Below are positions 26,285 to 35,675 of a stretch of DNA of 64,000 bases, piece after piece. Numbering within the stretch: the stretch's first letter is position 1; each line of letters starts with the position of its first letter. The notes beneath the pieces were generated by a model. It had not been told where the DNA came from and did no database searches. It saw only the letters and a program-made list of their open reading frames with translations. The translations under genes and the position numbers were made by a program. Origin of the DNA: Treponema sp. UBA4873 (lineage in GTDB: Bacteria; Spirochaetota; Spirochaetia; Treponematales; Treponemataceae); the NCBI GenBank assembly GCA_002399405.1, contig DHDP01000005.1, positions 1-64,000 on the forward strand. The letters are read 5' to 3'.

Positions 26285-27103
26285 ATGGGTTTGTTTGGTT
26301 TTGGTAGCAGAAAAGAAAAACAGAATGACGCTGTTTCCGAATCGGAGGACGTCAGTCCGGAGCAACAGCAGATTATCAACGAAGAAAAGCAGAACATGAT
26401 CCGCGGTATCGAGGATCTGTCCCACACGTCGGTGAAAGAGGTCATGATTCCCCGCATCGACGTCGATTTTATTTCCGTCGATACGCCGCAGGACGAGCTT
26501 ATGGAAAAACTCGCGACGAGCGGTCATTCGCGCATTCCGGTGTACAGCGAGTCGATCGACAACGTCGTCGGCGTGCTGTACGTGAAGGACCTTATCCATC
26601 TGTTCGCGGCGCATGAAACAGTCAATCTGGAAAAGATTCTGCGCAAAGCGTATTTCGTTCCCGAATCGAAGCGCATCGACTCTCTGCTGCGCGAGTTCAA
26701 GCGCCGCCACCTTCATATTGCCGTCGCAATCGACGAATACGGCGGAGTGTCGGGCATTGTGACTATGGAAGACATCATCGAGGAAATCGTCGGCGACATT
26801 CAGGACGAATTCGACAACGAGCGCGAGGATATTATTACGCTCGGCAGCAACATCTGGCTGTGCGACGCGCGCGTCGATCTCGACGATCTTAACGAGATGA
26901 TTTCGTCTTCGTTTCCCACGGAGGAATTCGACACGCTCGGCGGCTTTGTTTTCGATCTGTTCGGAAAAATTCCGGTGAAATACGAAAAGGCCGTCTGGAA
27001 CGAGTACGAATTCATCGTTCAGGATATGGAAGGCCACCGTATCAACATGATCAAAGTGATCCGTAAAAACGGAGACGAAAAAAAAGATGAGAAGACTGAA
27101 TAA
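26285..27103 (+). CDS. CBS-domain protein, CorC/TlyC family (soluble form)
   Basis: 272 aa with an AGGGAG ribosome site. Two CBS domains occupy about residues 60-185 (VMIPRIDVDFISVD, SRIPVYSESIDNVVGVLYVKD, then AIDEYGGVSGIVTMEDIIEE), and a CorC_HlyC transporter-associated domain follows (about 195-265). The membrane DUF21 module of larger relatives is missing. CorC is linked to Mg/Co efflux in enteric bacteria; treponemal relatives were called TlyC hemolysin, a label not supported by domain content. Neighbouring phoH-ybeY-corC order is widespread. Confidence 0.87.
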   Translation: MGLFGFGSRKEKQNDAVSESEDVSPEQQQIINEEKQNMIRGIEDLSHTSVKEVMIPRIDVDFISVDTPQDELMEKLATSGHSRIPVYSESIDNVVGVLYVKDLIHLFAAHETVNLEKILRKAYFVPESKRIDSLLREFKRRHLHIAVAIDEYGGVSGIVTMEDIIEEIVGDIQDEFDNEREDIITLGSNIWLCDARVDLDDLNEMISSSFPTEEFDTLGGFVFDLFGKIPVKYEKAVWNEYEFIVQDMEGHRINMIKVIRKNGDEKKDEKTE

Positions 27104-29237
27104 TTGCGCTTTTGCGGCAGGTATAGTGATTTTTGTCTGTTTCTGCGCGCCGGGCTTTTCACAGCAGACCGGAAAGTCAGCTTCACAATTTTACGAGGAA
27201 GGACTTCAGGCGCAGAACGACGAGGACTGGTATACGGCGTCGCAGCAGTACCTTGAGGCCCTTCAAGCGAATCCCGGTTACGGCGATGCGTGGTTCCGTC
27301 TTGCACAGTGCACCTATCAGCTTGGACAGTACGATCTTGCACTCCGGTATCTTGACAGCGCGGAAAAATATGCGCGCGGCAACACGGGCGTGCAGGACCT
27401 TCGCGGAATGTGCTTTATCGCGCTCGGCAGACTTTCCGACGCGCGCAATATGTTCAACACCGTTCTGAAATTGAAACCGAACGACATAGACGCGCGTTTC
27501 GGTCTTGCGGAACTTGAGCTCATGGACGGAAGAATAAGCGGCGCGGAAGGACAGTACCTTGAAGCGGTCAGACGCGATCCGACGAACAGGAAAGCGCTTC
27601 TGAGTCTGGCGTTCGTTTCCGCGCAGCTGGGAAAAAACGACGCGGCGCAGAACTACATGAATCAGGCGGTGCGCTTTTATTCGGGCGAGGCGGAAGTCCA
27701 CTATCTTTCTTCGGGACTTGCCGCGATGAACGGAAATCTGACGGAGGCCGAGCGTCAGGCGCGCACGGCCGTGGAAATAAACGGAAACTACGACCGCGCA
27801 TACGCTCTCCTCGCGTCCGTCTTATATTCCGGGGGAAAATACGACGACGCAATAGACGTCTGCGATTTCCGCATCGGGCGCGACAGAAATGCGTCGAACG
27901 CGTGGTATCTGAAAGGACTGTCGCAGCTTCGTCTTAACAAAACCGCGGACGCCGTCTCGACGTGGACGACGGGACTTTCCGTCGATCCGCTCGACGAAGT
28001 GATGCGCGCGGCGCTTGAGCTGCAGGTCGGGAAGTCGGTCTCTCTGGAGGATTCCCGCCGTCCGTCGTGGGCCTCGTATCATATCAGGAACGCGAAGGAA
28101 TATGCGAAACGCTACGACAGCACCGGAGCGAGCTACGAATATCAGCGCGCACTGAAAATAGATCCCGCAAACGAAGAAGCCCGCCGCGCATACGCGGACA
28201 TGCTCGAAATGAACGGACTGCACGAGCTCTATCTTGAGCAGCTGAAATTCCTGAAGCAGAACAGCGCCGGTTCCGATTCTTCGTCTTCGACGAATTCCGC
28301 AAAAAAGCCCGATGCGGCGGCAACACGGATGGAAGACACGATAGAGGCGTACGATTCGCTGCTGCGGGATACGCTTGCGGAGAAGTGGAACGTGCAGCCG
28401 TTCTACCTCGACAAGATACGCTGGAAAATCGGCATTTATTACACCGGCGGAACGATGCAGTTCGTACACGCCGACAACGCGATGATTACCGCCGGAGCCG
28501 CCGCGGATGCGTTTTCCGGCGTTGCGGTTACGTCTGTTTCCGCTCAGGCGTCTCCCGTTTCTGGATTCGGAGAGGCGTACCGGAAGGCGCACGAAGCGGG
28601 TGAGGATTATTTCGTGCTCATATCGCTCGATGAGGGAACGCGCGACCTCACGCTCGGCGGTACGATGTATTCCGGACGCACCGGCACGCTGATGAGGACG
28701 ATGTCGTTCTACGGAACGGGCAACAGCAGATATACGAACGTGCTGCGCAGGTTCAGAAGTGCGGTGCTCGAAAAGCTGCCGATACGCGGAAAAATACTTG
28801 ACCGTAACGGAAACGATCTGCTTATAGACGTAGGCCGTTCGGAAATGATAAAGAAAGGCGCGGTGTTCAACATCGTGCGCAAAGGCGGCATGCGGACCGC
28901 CGACAATGAAATCGGTCTTACGTACCTTAACTCGGACATTCTGGGAACGCTAACCGTTACCGACGCGGGTGAGGAAGTTTCGCAGGGAACGCTTGCAAAA
29001 AACGGTTTCTACGACCGCGTGAATACGGACGACGAGGTCGTGCTTGTTTCGATGCCGAAGGACGGGGTCGTACCTGCCGCCGGACAGGGAACTGCAGCGG
29101 CCGTTGTCGACAACGCGCCTGCAGCGGATGAAAAAGGTACTGCCGTTGCGGGCAGTGCGGCTGTAAAGATAACTGCAGAGGATTTGGGGACGCGCCGTAT
29201 GCCGGCGTTTATAGAACTTATCAGAAGTATTTACTGA
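27087..29237 (+). CDS. Exported TPR protein
   Basis: 716 aa, overlapping the CBS gene by 17 bases. A signal peptide (1-26, ending GFSQQ) precedes about eight tetratricopeptide-like helical pairs (30-310; for example QYLEALQANPGYGDAWFRLA and YLEAVRRDPTNRKALLSLA). A second TPR-like patch lies near 330-385. The C-terminal region (about 560-660: RGKILDRNGNDLLIDVGR, KKGAVFNIVRKG) looks like a small beta-barrel seen in some envelope proteins. It probably scaffolds protein assembly in the periplasm or at the outer membrane. Function is not recognised. Its end overlaps the end of a convergent gene by seven bases. Confidence 0.75.
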   Translation: MRRLNNCAFAAGIVIFVCFCAPGFSQQTGKSASQFYEEGLQAQNDEDWYTASQQYLEALQANPGYGDAWFRLAQCTYQLGQYDLALRYLDSAEKYARGNTGVQDLRGMCFIALGRLSDARNMFNTVLKLKPNDIDARFGLAELELMDGRISGAEGQYLEAVRRDPTNRKALLSLAFVSAQLGKNDAAQNYMNQAVRFYSGEAEVHYLSSGLAAMNGNLTEAERQARTAVEINGNYDRAYALLASVLYSGGKYDDAIDVCDFRIGRDRNASNAWYLKGLSQLRLNKTADAVSTWTTGLSVDPLDEVMRAALELQVGKSVSLEDSRRPSWASYHIRNAKEYAKRYDSTGASYEYQRALKIDPANEEARRAYADMLEMNGLHELYLEQLKFLKQNSAGSDSSSSTNSAKKPDAAATRMEDTIEAYDSLLRDTLAEKWNVQPFYLDKIRWKIGIYYTGGTMQFVHADNAMITAGAAADAFSGVAVTSVSAQASPVSGFGEAYRKAHEAGEDYFVLISLDEGTRDLTLGGTMYSGRTGTLMRTMSFYGTGNSRYTNVLRRFRSAVLEKLPIRGKILDRNGNDLLIDVGRSEMIKKGAVFNIVRKGGMRTADNEIGLTYLNSDILGTLTVTDAGEEVSQGTLAKNGFYDRVNTDDEVVLVSMPKDGVVPAAGQGTAAAVVDNAPAADEKGTAVAGSAAVKITAEDLGTRRMPAFIELIRSIY

Positions 29238-30190
29238 GAAACATCCGCCGGAGGGATGTCCCCCGCGGGAATGTTCATGAAGTCGAGGGACGAATCAATC
29301 CATTTTTTTGTAAGCACGGGATATACGTCCGAGACTGTGAGGAACGTTTTGACAGCTTCCTGATAATTGCCGCTGAAATAATACGATTCGCCCAGATAGA
29401 ATTTTGCCCGCCTTGTGACGCCTTCGCTTCTGTTTGTTCCGAGGAGCTTATTGAGCGCCGCTGCGGATTCCGTGTATTTTTTGCGGATAAAGGTTGTCCT
29501 GAGCGCGTCGAACAGAAAATAGTCGTCGCCTCCGTCGGGTGAAACGAGGTCCTCTTCGAATACGTAGACATCGAGCGGTTTCGCTTTTTTTGCAGCGGCA
29601 TATTCCGCGGTATTTCCCGCAAGCAGTTTTGCCTGATCCTGCGCCTGCTTTCCCATATGCGTGCCGGACGTGTTCGTCCCTTCAAGCAGATCGACATAGG
29701 GAAGCGGCGTCTCGCGCATCGTTCCCTGCGGATACAGTTTTTCCTTTGCTGACGCGCTCGTATCGGCTGCGGCGTTCTGCTGCGGAAGCTTACGGTGCGC
29801 ACCGTTAACAGTCGCGTTCATCGACGGGATGATGATGTCGTACCGTCCGCTGCCGGTGACGGCGATTACGGCATAATAATAGTCGGCGTAATCCGCCGCC
29901 GAATCGGACCAGCCTGTGTCGCCGCCGCCGAGCGTCGCGGCAGGCTCGAGCGCTGCAAGCTGCGAATACGATGCGATCGGCTTTACGTCGCGGAAGACGA
30001 TCAGCGACGTCACCGGCTGCTCCGGTTTTGACGGGAGTGCCCATGATACGTTGATAAGCTTTCCCGTTCCGGCCGAAGCTGAAATATTGGTGACGACGGG
30101 CCGTCCCGCCGCGAAAAGAGTGCGGGAAAAGCAGAAGAGAAAGAGGACGGCGGGAATCAGTCTGTTTTTCCGTACGGGGAAATGCATCAT
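29231..30190 (-). CDS. Exported protein with Fn3-like and TPR-like parts, function unknown
   Basis: 319 aa from the ATG at 30190, selected because the signal peptide begins there (MMHFPVRKNRLIPAVLFLF, ending LFAAG); longer frames to 30331 add a charged, unlikely N-terminus, and the ribosome site is weak in every case. Residues 30-130 resemble a fibronectin type III domain (NISASAGTGKLINVSWALPS ... YYYAVIAVTGSGRYD). The C-terminal 110 residues contain helical repeats (AKFYLGESYYFSGNYQEAV), typical of TPR scaffolds. It stands alone between convergent and divergent neighbours. A periplasmic location is likely; no activity can be assigned. Confidence 0.65.
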   Translation of the reverse strand: MMHFPVRKNRLIPAVLFLFCFSRTLFAAGRPVVTNISASAGTGKLINVSWALPSKPEQPVTSLIVFRDVKPIASYSQLAALEPAATLGGGDTGWSDSAADYADYYYAVIAVTGSGRYDIIIPSMNATVNGAHRKLPQQNAAADTSASAKEKLYPQGTMRETPLPYVDLLEGTNTSGTHMGKQAQDQAKLLAGNTAEYAAAKKAKPLDVYVFEEDLVSPDGGDDYFLFDALRTTFIRKKYTESAAALNKLLGTNRSEGVTRRAKFYLGESYYFSGNYQEAVKTFLTVSDVYPVLTKKWIDSSLDFMNIPAGDIPPADVSQ

Positions 30191-30274
30191 ACGTACATAA
30201 TACCTGCATCTCCGCATAAAATCAACGGCGAATGTATCCGAACCCGTTTCGTGAAGCCGCGTCCGGTCGTATAT

Positions 30275-30303
30275 TTGACAATATACGCTGTTTCTTTTAT
30301 TCT
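30275..30303 (+). promoter_or_regulatory. Promoter of the Cas2-like/prfB operon
   Basis: Perfect TTGACA (30275-30280), 17-bp spacer, TATTCT (30298-30303). The ATG at 30315 is only 11 bases past the -10 and has no Shine-Dalgarno sequence, so the first gene may be translated from a leaderless message. An AT repeat (30304-30310) offers an alternative -10. Confidence 0.5.
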
Positions 30304-30314
30304 TATATATAACT

Positions 30315-30614
30315 ATGTTTGTATCCGTCATGCTCGATCCGGGCGGGGTCGATACAGCACAATCCCTCGCATCTGTCCTTACTCATTACGGGTTCAGGAA
30401 AATACAGCGTGCGTGCTGGGAGAGCGGTGACATAGGCGTTATGCAGCTTTCCCGGCTGAAGCGGGAGATTGACCGCGTGACGAATTATTACGACACCGTG
30501 CGCATGTATCAGTATCCGGTAAAGGGGATGTTCGCGATAACGGAACTGCACCGCAAAAAATGGAGGCGGTGCATCCTGAAACCCGACGACAGGGATACGA
30601 CAATAACTCAATAG
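30315..30614 (+). CDS. Orphan Cas2-like small protein
   Basis: 99 aa. The pattern matches the Cas2 ferredoxin-like fold: strand 1 MFVSVMLDP with the Asp at position 8, a helix ending VLTHYGFRKIQRACWESG, then LSRLKREIDRV and a DTVRMYQY strand. These correspond to the usual YGxxxIQ, LKxEI and DxVRxY positions of Cas2. No cas1, effector gene or repeat array is present; instead it is followed 13 bases later by prfB, probably in one transcript. A VapD/Cas2-type RNase or a non-CRISPR structural role is possible. Assignment rests on motif pattern alone. Confidence 0.5.
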   Translation: MFVSVMLDPGGVDTAQSLASVLTHYGFRKIQRACWESGDIGVMQLSRLKREIDRVTNYYDTVRMYQYPVKGMFAITELHRKKWRRCILKPDDRDTTITQ

Positions 30615-30627
30615 TAAGGAAGTAATT

Positions 30628-31762
30628 ATGCTTGAAGATTTAAAAATGCCCGTTTCACAACTCCGTGAAGACATCATGAACGTCTGGGGGCGTCTTTGAC
30701 AGCGCTGCAATAGACAAAAAAATTGCGGAAAAAGAGGCGCTGACGAATTCTTCCGGTTTCTGGGATGATGCGGCAAAAGCGGGAACGGTCATGACGGCGA
30801 TAAAGCAGCTCAAAAACCGCGTCGAACCGTGGCGCGCCATACTGAGGGAACAGGACGACCTTGAAGCGATGTACGAACTTGCCGCCGAAAGCGGCAGTCC
30901 CGGCGACGAAGCCGAAGTCCGCTCGATGTATACTACCGAAAAGGAAGAATTTGAAAAATTGAACATTCTGAACCTGCTTTCCGGCGAAGTCGATCAGAAC
31001 AACGCGTTTCTCTCGATTCACGCGGGAGCGGGCGGTACGGAGGCGGAGGACTGGACTTTCATGCTGAGCCGCATGTATTCGCGGTGGGCTGAACGTCACG
31101 GCTTCAAAATGGAAATAGTCGACCAGGAGGAAGCGGAAGGCGGACTCAAGTCGATCACGATTCAGATCGACGGAGATTATGCGTACGGTTACCTCAAGTG
31201 CGAGGCAGGCATTCACCGTCTGGTGCGCATCAGTCCGTTCGACGCGAATGCCCGGCGCCATACGTCGTTCTCGTCGGTGTACGTGTACCCCGTTCTCGAC
31301 GACACAATAGAAGTCAACATCAGACCGGAGGACCTCCGCGTCGACACGTACCGCTCGGGCGGCAAGGGCGGACAGCACGTGAACAAAACCGAATCGGCGG
31401 TCCGCTTTACGCATATTCCGACGGGCATCGTCGTCGCGTGCCAGAGCGAACGGAGTCAGCTTATGAACCGCGCGACCGCCATGAGCATTCTCCGCTCCAA
31501 ACTGTACGAATATTACCGTGAACAGAAGGAAAAGGAAAACTCGAAGTATAACGGGGAGAAAAAAGAAATTTCGTGGGGTAACCAGATCCGCTCGTATGTG
31601 TTTCAACCGTATACGATGGTCAAAGACCATCGTACAAAATGCGAGACAGGCAACATTCAGGCAGTTATGGACGGTGACATCGATCAGTTTATGGATTCGT
31701 TCCTTATTGCTCAATGGAAAGGTCTCCCGATGGACAACGCCGGAGATGATGAAGAAGAGTGA
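30628..31762 (+). CDS. prfB: Peptide chain release factor 2, with programmed +1 frameshift
   Basis: The first frame runs from ATG 30628 (TAAGGA site) for 23 codons to CTT followed by TGA at 30697-30699. Skipping T30697 continues in frame from GAC 30698 to the stop at 31762, giving about 377 aa. The tRNA-mimic motif SPF (ISPFDANARRHTSF) identifies RF2 (UGA/UAA specific), and the catalytic GGQ lies in SGGKGGQHVNKTES. A G-rich stretch (TGGGGG, 30685-30690) just upstream of CTTTGAC is the internal Shine-Dalgarno-like stimulator. The shift autoregulates RF2: when the factor is scarce the ribosome pauses at UGA and slips. Its end overlaps the start of the PEGA gene. Confidence 0.93.
30685..30700 (+). 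promoter_or_regulatory. RF2 programmed +1 frameshift site
   Basis: TGGGGG CGT CTT TGA C: the slippery CTT-T with the in-frame UGA, three bases downstream of a G-rich Shine-Dalgarno-like run. This is the classic prfB arrangement. Confidence 0.9.
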
Positions 31763-33581
31763 TTCCGCCGCATACATTCTTTTGGTAATTCTCATTTTTG
31801 TCCCACTGCCGCGGCTGTCCGCTGCGGACAGTACGTCGACAAGCAGTTCATCAACGGACAGCCCTGCAACAGGCAGTTCATCTGCCGGCAGCTCTTCGTC
31901 GGATGCATGGACAATCGCTGCGGAAAAATTTACATTTGTGCAGCAATCAGGAATAACGAAATCCGAGTCGGCTGCGGCTGAGCTTCTTCCGAAACTTATC
32001 CTTGAACAGCTCGCGGAAAATCTCGAACGCATGGCTCCTGTCCAGGAGCAGCTTGACCGGAAGCAGTATGATTTTCAGAAGAAGCGTCTCGACCTTTTTC
32101 TGCAGCTGTCGAAAGAAGTGCAGTCGCGCGATTCGCTCGTTCTCGGCGACTATACGGACAGGGAGCTGCAGAAACTGCTGAAAAGCGAAGACGAGAAAAT
32201 AGCCGCACTGAAAAAACAGATTGCGGACAGCCTTGGGCAGGAAGAGGAAGATGTAAAGAACGCTGCGTCCGGCATCGCCCGCGACGAAGAGCGGGAGAAA
32301 GGCATAGACGAAGGCAAAGTATTCGACGACAACAATGTACCGGACAGCGAGAAAGACGACGCGTCGCGGTTCAGGGATATGTTGAGGGGCTTCGTTTCCG
32401 GGAGCAGCGAAAAACAGACGAGCAGCCCGGTTAAGTTATACAAAGATGATTTCACCCAGCTTTTCGATGCAGGGGATACTGCCCGTAAAGCCGGCTACGA
32501 CAGCCGCGAATTCGAGGATGCGGTGATTGCCGCGGGAATAAACGCGCTTGTGCGGGGCAGGCTCACCATATACGGCGGATACGTGTCGGCGACTGTTTCG
32601 CTCGTCGTGTATCCGGGCGTACGTACAGTCGGAACGGTGACGGACGTGAACAGCGTGTCCGATTTCCGTGCGCTTGCGGTAAGCATTGCGCGTCAGCTTA
32701 CGCCGAAAATAACGAACAGCATGCCTGTCGAGCTCGTGTTCGACATACAGCCTGAAGAGGCGGCGGAGAACGTCGTTCTCACCATAGACGACGTCGTGTA
32801 TAAGGTAATACCCGATCACCTTATCGTGCAGTCGGGTGTGCATTCCGTGACGCTCAGCTCCCCGGGATTCAAACAGGTTTCCACTTCGTATGCGTTCAGA
32901 GGGAGCCGCCGGTTCAACGTCTCCGTCGAATTGCTCCGCGACAATCCGGGTACGCTTTCGCTTCGTCTGAAAAAGCCGCTCATCGGAACTGTGTACGCGA
33001 ACGGCGGCAGAAGCGGACAGGTTGACGAAGAATATCCCGCGGCAAAAATAGAAATTAATAATCAGCCCATACTCGGACAGTTTATTTCGGAGGACGGAGC
33101 GGCGGTGTCGTTTTACGTTCCTCTGAATCTTGTGCAGAACGGTGCGACGCTCATGGTGAACGCAAAACCGTTCGACAGGAGCAGATATATCGACATCCGG
33201 CGCAGATGGATGTACGGCTCGTACAGCGCTCTTATTATTTCGCTTATGGGAACGTTCTACACGTACGGTACATTCTATTCACAGTACGTCGGGTATCTGG
33301 ACGGGTATGTGGACTACGAAAATGCTGCGGGATGGCAGCGTGCGACGTGGATTTGCGCGGGCGTTTCCATAGGGTGCGGCGTGTTTTTTGTGTACGAACT
33401 CGTGCGCTATTTTATTGCGGCGGACAAAGTGCTGCCCGACCGCGCGTATGTATCGGAATACGACGCCGGTACGCTGCTTCCTCCTGAACTGAACGTGTCC
33501 GTTCAGCCGGAAACGCCGGAAAATCCGCCGGCGGATGAATCGGAAAATACTAATGAGACAAAAAACAACGGAGTACAATAG
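31749..33581 (+). CDS. Exported PEGA-domain protein, function unknown
   Basis: 610 aa from the ATG at 31749 (an adjacent ATG at 31746 is in frame), four bases after GGAG. Signal peptide 1-26 ends LSAADS. A Ser/Thr-rich linker and a long charged, probably coiled-coil region follow (110-230). Near 250-330 there is an alpha/beta segment (ALVRGRLTIYGGYVSATVSL). A PEGA-like domain (VVYKVIPDHLIVQSGVHSVT, SSPGFKQVS) lies around 355-405. A membrane helix pair (YSALIISLMGTFYTYGTFYS and WICAGVSIGCGVFFVYELV) sits near 500-560. PEGA domains usually bind surfaces or serve in envelope proteins; no activity is evident. It overlaps prfB by 14 bases and precedes ftsY by 3. Confidence 0.7.
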   Translation: MKKSDSAAYILLVILIFVPLPRLSAADSTSTSSSSTDSPATGSSSAGSSSSDAWTIAAEKFTFVQQSGITKSESAAAELLPKLILEQLAENLERMAPVQEQLDRKQYDFQKKRLDLFLQLSKEVQSRDSLVLGDYTDRELQKLLKSEDEKIAALKKQIADSLGQEEEDVKNAASGIARDEEREKGIDEGKVFDDNNVPDSEKDDASRFRDMLRGFVSGSSEKQTSSPVKLYKDDFTQLFDAGDTARKAGYDSREFEDAVIAAGINALVRGRLTIYGGYVSATVSLVVYPGVRTVGTVTDVNSVSDFRALAVSIARQLTPKITNSMPVELVFDIQPEEAAENVVLTIDDVVYKVIPDHLIVQSGVHSVTLSSPGFKQVSTSYAFRGSRRFNVSVELLRDNPGTLSLRLKKPLIGTVYANGGRSGQVDEEYPAAKIEINNQPILGQFISEDGAAVSFYVPLNLVQNGATLMVNAKPFDRSRYIDIRRRWMYGSYSALIISLMGTFYTYGTFYSQYVGYLDGYVDYENAAGWQRATWICAGVSIGCGVFFVYELVRYFIAADKVLPDRAYVSEYDAGTLLPPELNVSVQPETPENPPADESENTNETKNNGVQ

Positions 33582-33584
33582 ATT

Positions 33585-34457
33585 ATGGGAAAAATGTCGT
33601 TTGCGGAAAAAATCCGCAGTTTGTTCGGTTCCCGTGAAGACGACGGGCAGTTTTATGACGATCTCTGCGACGCGCTGATTGAAGGCGACGTCGGTCCGAA
33701 AACTTCCGCGGAGATTACCGATTCGCTCCGCGACGCATGCAGAAAAAATCACATAAGCGGGGAAGCTGCAGTTACGGCGGAACTTGCAAAACTGCTTACG
33801 TCGTACGTGAAGGACGCGGAGCTTGAACCTGAAGACGGAAAAACGAACGTCTGGATGATACTGGGCGTGAACGGCGTTGGCAAGACGACGAGCGCTGCGA
33901 AAATCGCGAAGTGGTACAGGGATAAGGGCGTGAACGACATTGTTCTTGCCTCGGCCGACACGTTCAGAGCCGCCGCGATAGAACAGCTGGCGCTTCACGG
34001 AGAGCGGCTCGGTATACGCGTCGTAAGCCATCAGCACGGAGCGGATCCTGCGGCAGTCATATACGACGCGGCGGATGCAGTCCGCGCGAAAGGCGGCGGG
34101 CTCGTGATCGCCGACACGGCAGGCCGTCTGCACAACAAGGAAAATCTCGTGCACGAACTTGAAAAGATAGACCGTACGTGCCGTCAGAAAGCCGACGAAG
34201 GATGTTACAAACGTCTGCTCGTCATAGACGCGACGACGGGCATGAACGCGCTGCGTCAGGCGGAAGTGTTCAACGGGGCCGTCGGAGTTGATGCGCTCGT
34301 TTTAACAAAATACGATTCGACCGCGAAAGGCGGAGTTGCCGTTTCAATCGGGAAGGAACTGAATCTGCCTGTGGCGTTCGTGTGCAGCGGCGAGAAGTAC
34401 GGGGACATTTCTCTGTTCCGGGCGGACGAATATATCAGGGAATTTTTAGGACGCTGA
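33585..34457 (+). CDS. ftsY: Signal recognition particle receptor FtsY
   Basis: 290 aa. The NG core is complete: G1 GVNGVGKTTSAAKIA (near residue 95), ADTFRAAAIEQL, G3 DTAGRLHNKENL, TGMNALRQAE and G4 TKYDSTAKGG. FtsY docks ribosome-SRP complexes at the membrane for cotranslational insertion. The acidic A domain of enteric FtsY is missing, as in many short homologues. A GGAG lies about ten bases before the ATG. Confidence 0.94.
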   Translation: MGKMSFAEKIRSLFGSREDDGQFYDDLCDALIEGDVGPKTSAEITDSLRDACRKNHISGEAAVTAELAKLLTSYVKDAELEPEDGKTNVWMILGVNGVGKTTSAAKIAKWYRDKGVNDIVLASADTFRAAAIEQLALHGERLGIRVVSHQHGADPAAVIYDAADAVRAKGGGLVIADTAGRLHNKENLVHELEKIDRTCRQKADEGCYKRLLVIDATTGMNALRQAEVFNGAVGVDALVLTKYDSTAKGGVAVSIGKELNLPVAFVCSGEKYGDISLFRADEYIREFLGR

Positions 34458-34460
34458 TAC

Positions 34461-35675
34461 GTGTGCTTCAGAATACGGCCGCCGATACTATTCCTGATTT
34501 TTTTGCTCGCATCGTTTCCTGCCGCAGCTCTGGGCAGAAAGGACTCCGCGTCCCTGATAACGGGAGAGCCGACGGAAGTGAGCGACATGTTCTTTGAAGT
34601 GCTCCGCTGCGACGTGACGGGTGTTTCTGATTTTCCCTCGATTGAAAAATACGCGGGAGTAAGCCCGTATCCGGCAGAAGTGCTTCTTCACATTGTGTGG
34701 CGTGTTGCCGGGCGTCCCGTTTATCTGATCGAGAAGGCCGTTCCGTCATATGCGGGTAAAATCGATTCGACCTTCAGCGCGGATAGCTTTTTAAAGACGG
34801 AAACATACGACTGGATAGACGACGTTGTCGATGAAGCTGCGTCCGAAAGGGCGGGAGAAACGATCGAGGCGCTTGAGATGCAGCCGCCGGAAGAGATTGC
34901 GCAGGCCGAACATGAGACGTCCGCCGGCGGTCAGGAGGAAGCCGGCGGAGACAGCGGAGAATCTCCGTCAGAGCGGCGGTACAGGGATGCGGAGGGACGG
35001 CTCAGATTGTTTTCATACGGAACGGAATATTTTTCGCTCTCCGGCAGAACGGACGGCCGCGTACTCGTGAGCGCGGAAGGAAAAAACATGTGGCGGAAAT
35101 ATTACGACCCTCTGATGCGTCTCGCGAAAAAAGAAACGTGGAACATGGCCGATACGTCCGCGCAGTCGGCACTGATGCGCACCGACGTTTATTATTATAA
35201 CGGCGAAAATGCTGTTCCTTTTGCCTCCGTCGCGGAGAGCGGCGGCGTGCGCGTGGAATCGCTGTATGACGAAAAGGGACTCGTGTATTCCCAGACAAAG
35301 TATTCCGTCGACGAAAAAAACGACAGACTGATTGATTCGCGCACGCTCAGAAAGTACAACGAAAATAATAAAATAACGGAAGAGGAATATACGCTGTTTC
35401 AATACGATTCGAACGAAAAAACGAAGCAGACCGGAAAGACGACGCGCAGGGAAGTGTACGAATACGTCAATCCCGACCGCGTTCCCGATTATTATTATTA
35501 TGAGGACGACACGCTGCGCATGAAAACAGTCTATACCGACAACGACGCATATACGACGACGTTGTACTTCGACAACGACTTTACCGTTACGACCGAATAT
35601 CTTCACGGAAGAAAGACGAAAGAAACGTTTATGAAAGGAAAGAGAACAATGCGGAGCAGAACGTATGGAAAATAG
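34461..35675 (+). CDS. Exported protein of unknown function
   Basis: 404 aa starting with GTG, three bases after ftsY. Signal peptide at 1-23 (FLIFLLASFPAAALG). An N-terminal domain of about 110 residues is followed by an acidic Glu/Gly/Ala-rich linker (about 130-175), then a region rich in Tyr and short YxxG/D strands (YRDAEGRLRLFSYGTEYF, SLYDEKGLVYSQTKYS, YYYYEDDTLRMKTVY), which recalls YD or MORN-like beta repeats. It overlaps the first lol-type permease by 11 bases, so it may belong to lipoprotein or envelope assembly. No function is recognised. Confidence 0.65.
   Translation: MCFRIRPPILFLIFLLASFPAAALGRKDSASLITGEPTEVSDMFFEVLRCDVTGVSDFPSIEKYAGVSPYPAEVLLHIVWRVAGRPVYLIEKAVPSYAGKIDSTFSADSFLKTETYDWIDDVVDEAASERAGETIEALEMQPPEEIAQAEHETSAGGQEEAGGDSGESPSERRYRDAEGRLRLFSYGTEYFSLSGRTDGRVLVSAEGKNMWRKYYDPLMRLAKKETWNMADTSAQSALMRTDVYYYNGENAVPFASVAESGGVRVESLYDEKGLVYSQTKYSVDEKNDRLIDSRTLRKYNENNKITEEEYTLFQYDSNEKTKQTGKTTRREVYEYVNPDRVPDYYYYEDDTLRMKTVYTDNDAYTTTLYFDNDFTVTTEYLHGRKTKETFMKGKRTMRSRTYGK

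Noticed and set aside
26285..27103. Hemolysin (TlyC) function
   Set aside because: The domains are two CBS repeats and a CorC_HlyC module; nothing points to membrane-damaging activity.
30315..30614. Functional CRISPR-Cas locus
   Set aside because: No repeat-spacer array, cas1 or effector gene anywhere in the window; only the Cas2-like fold is present.
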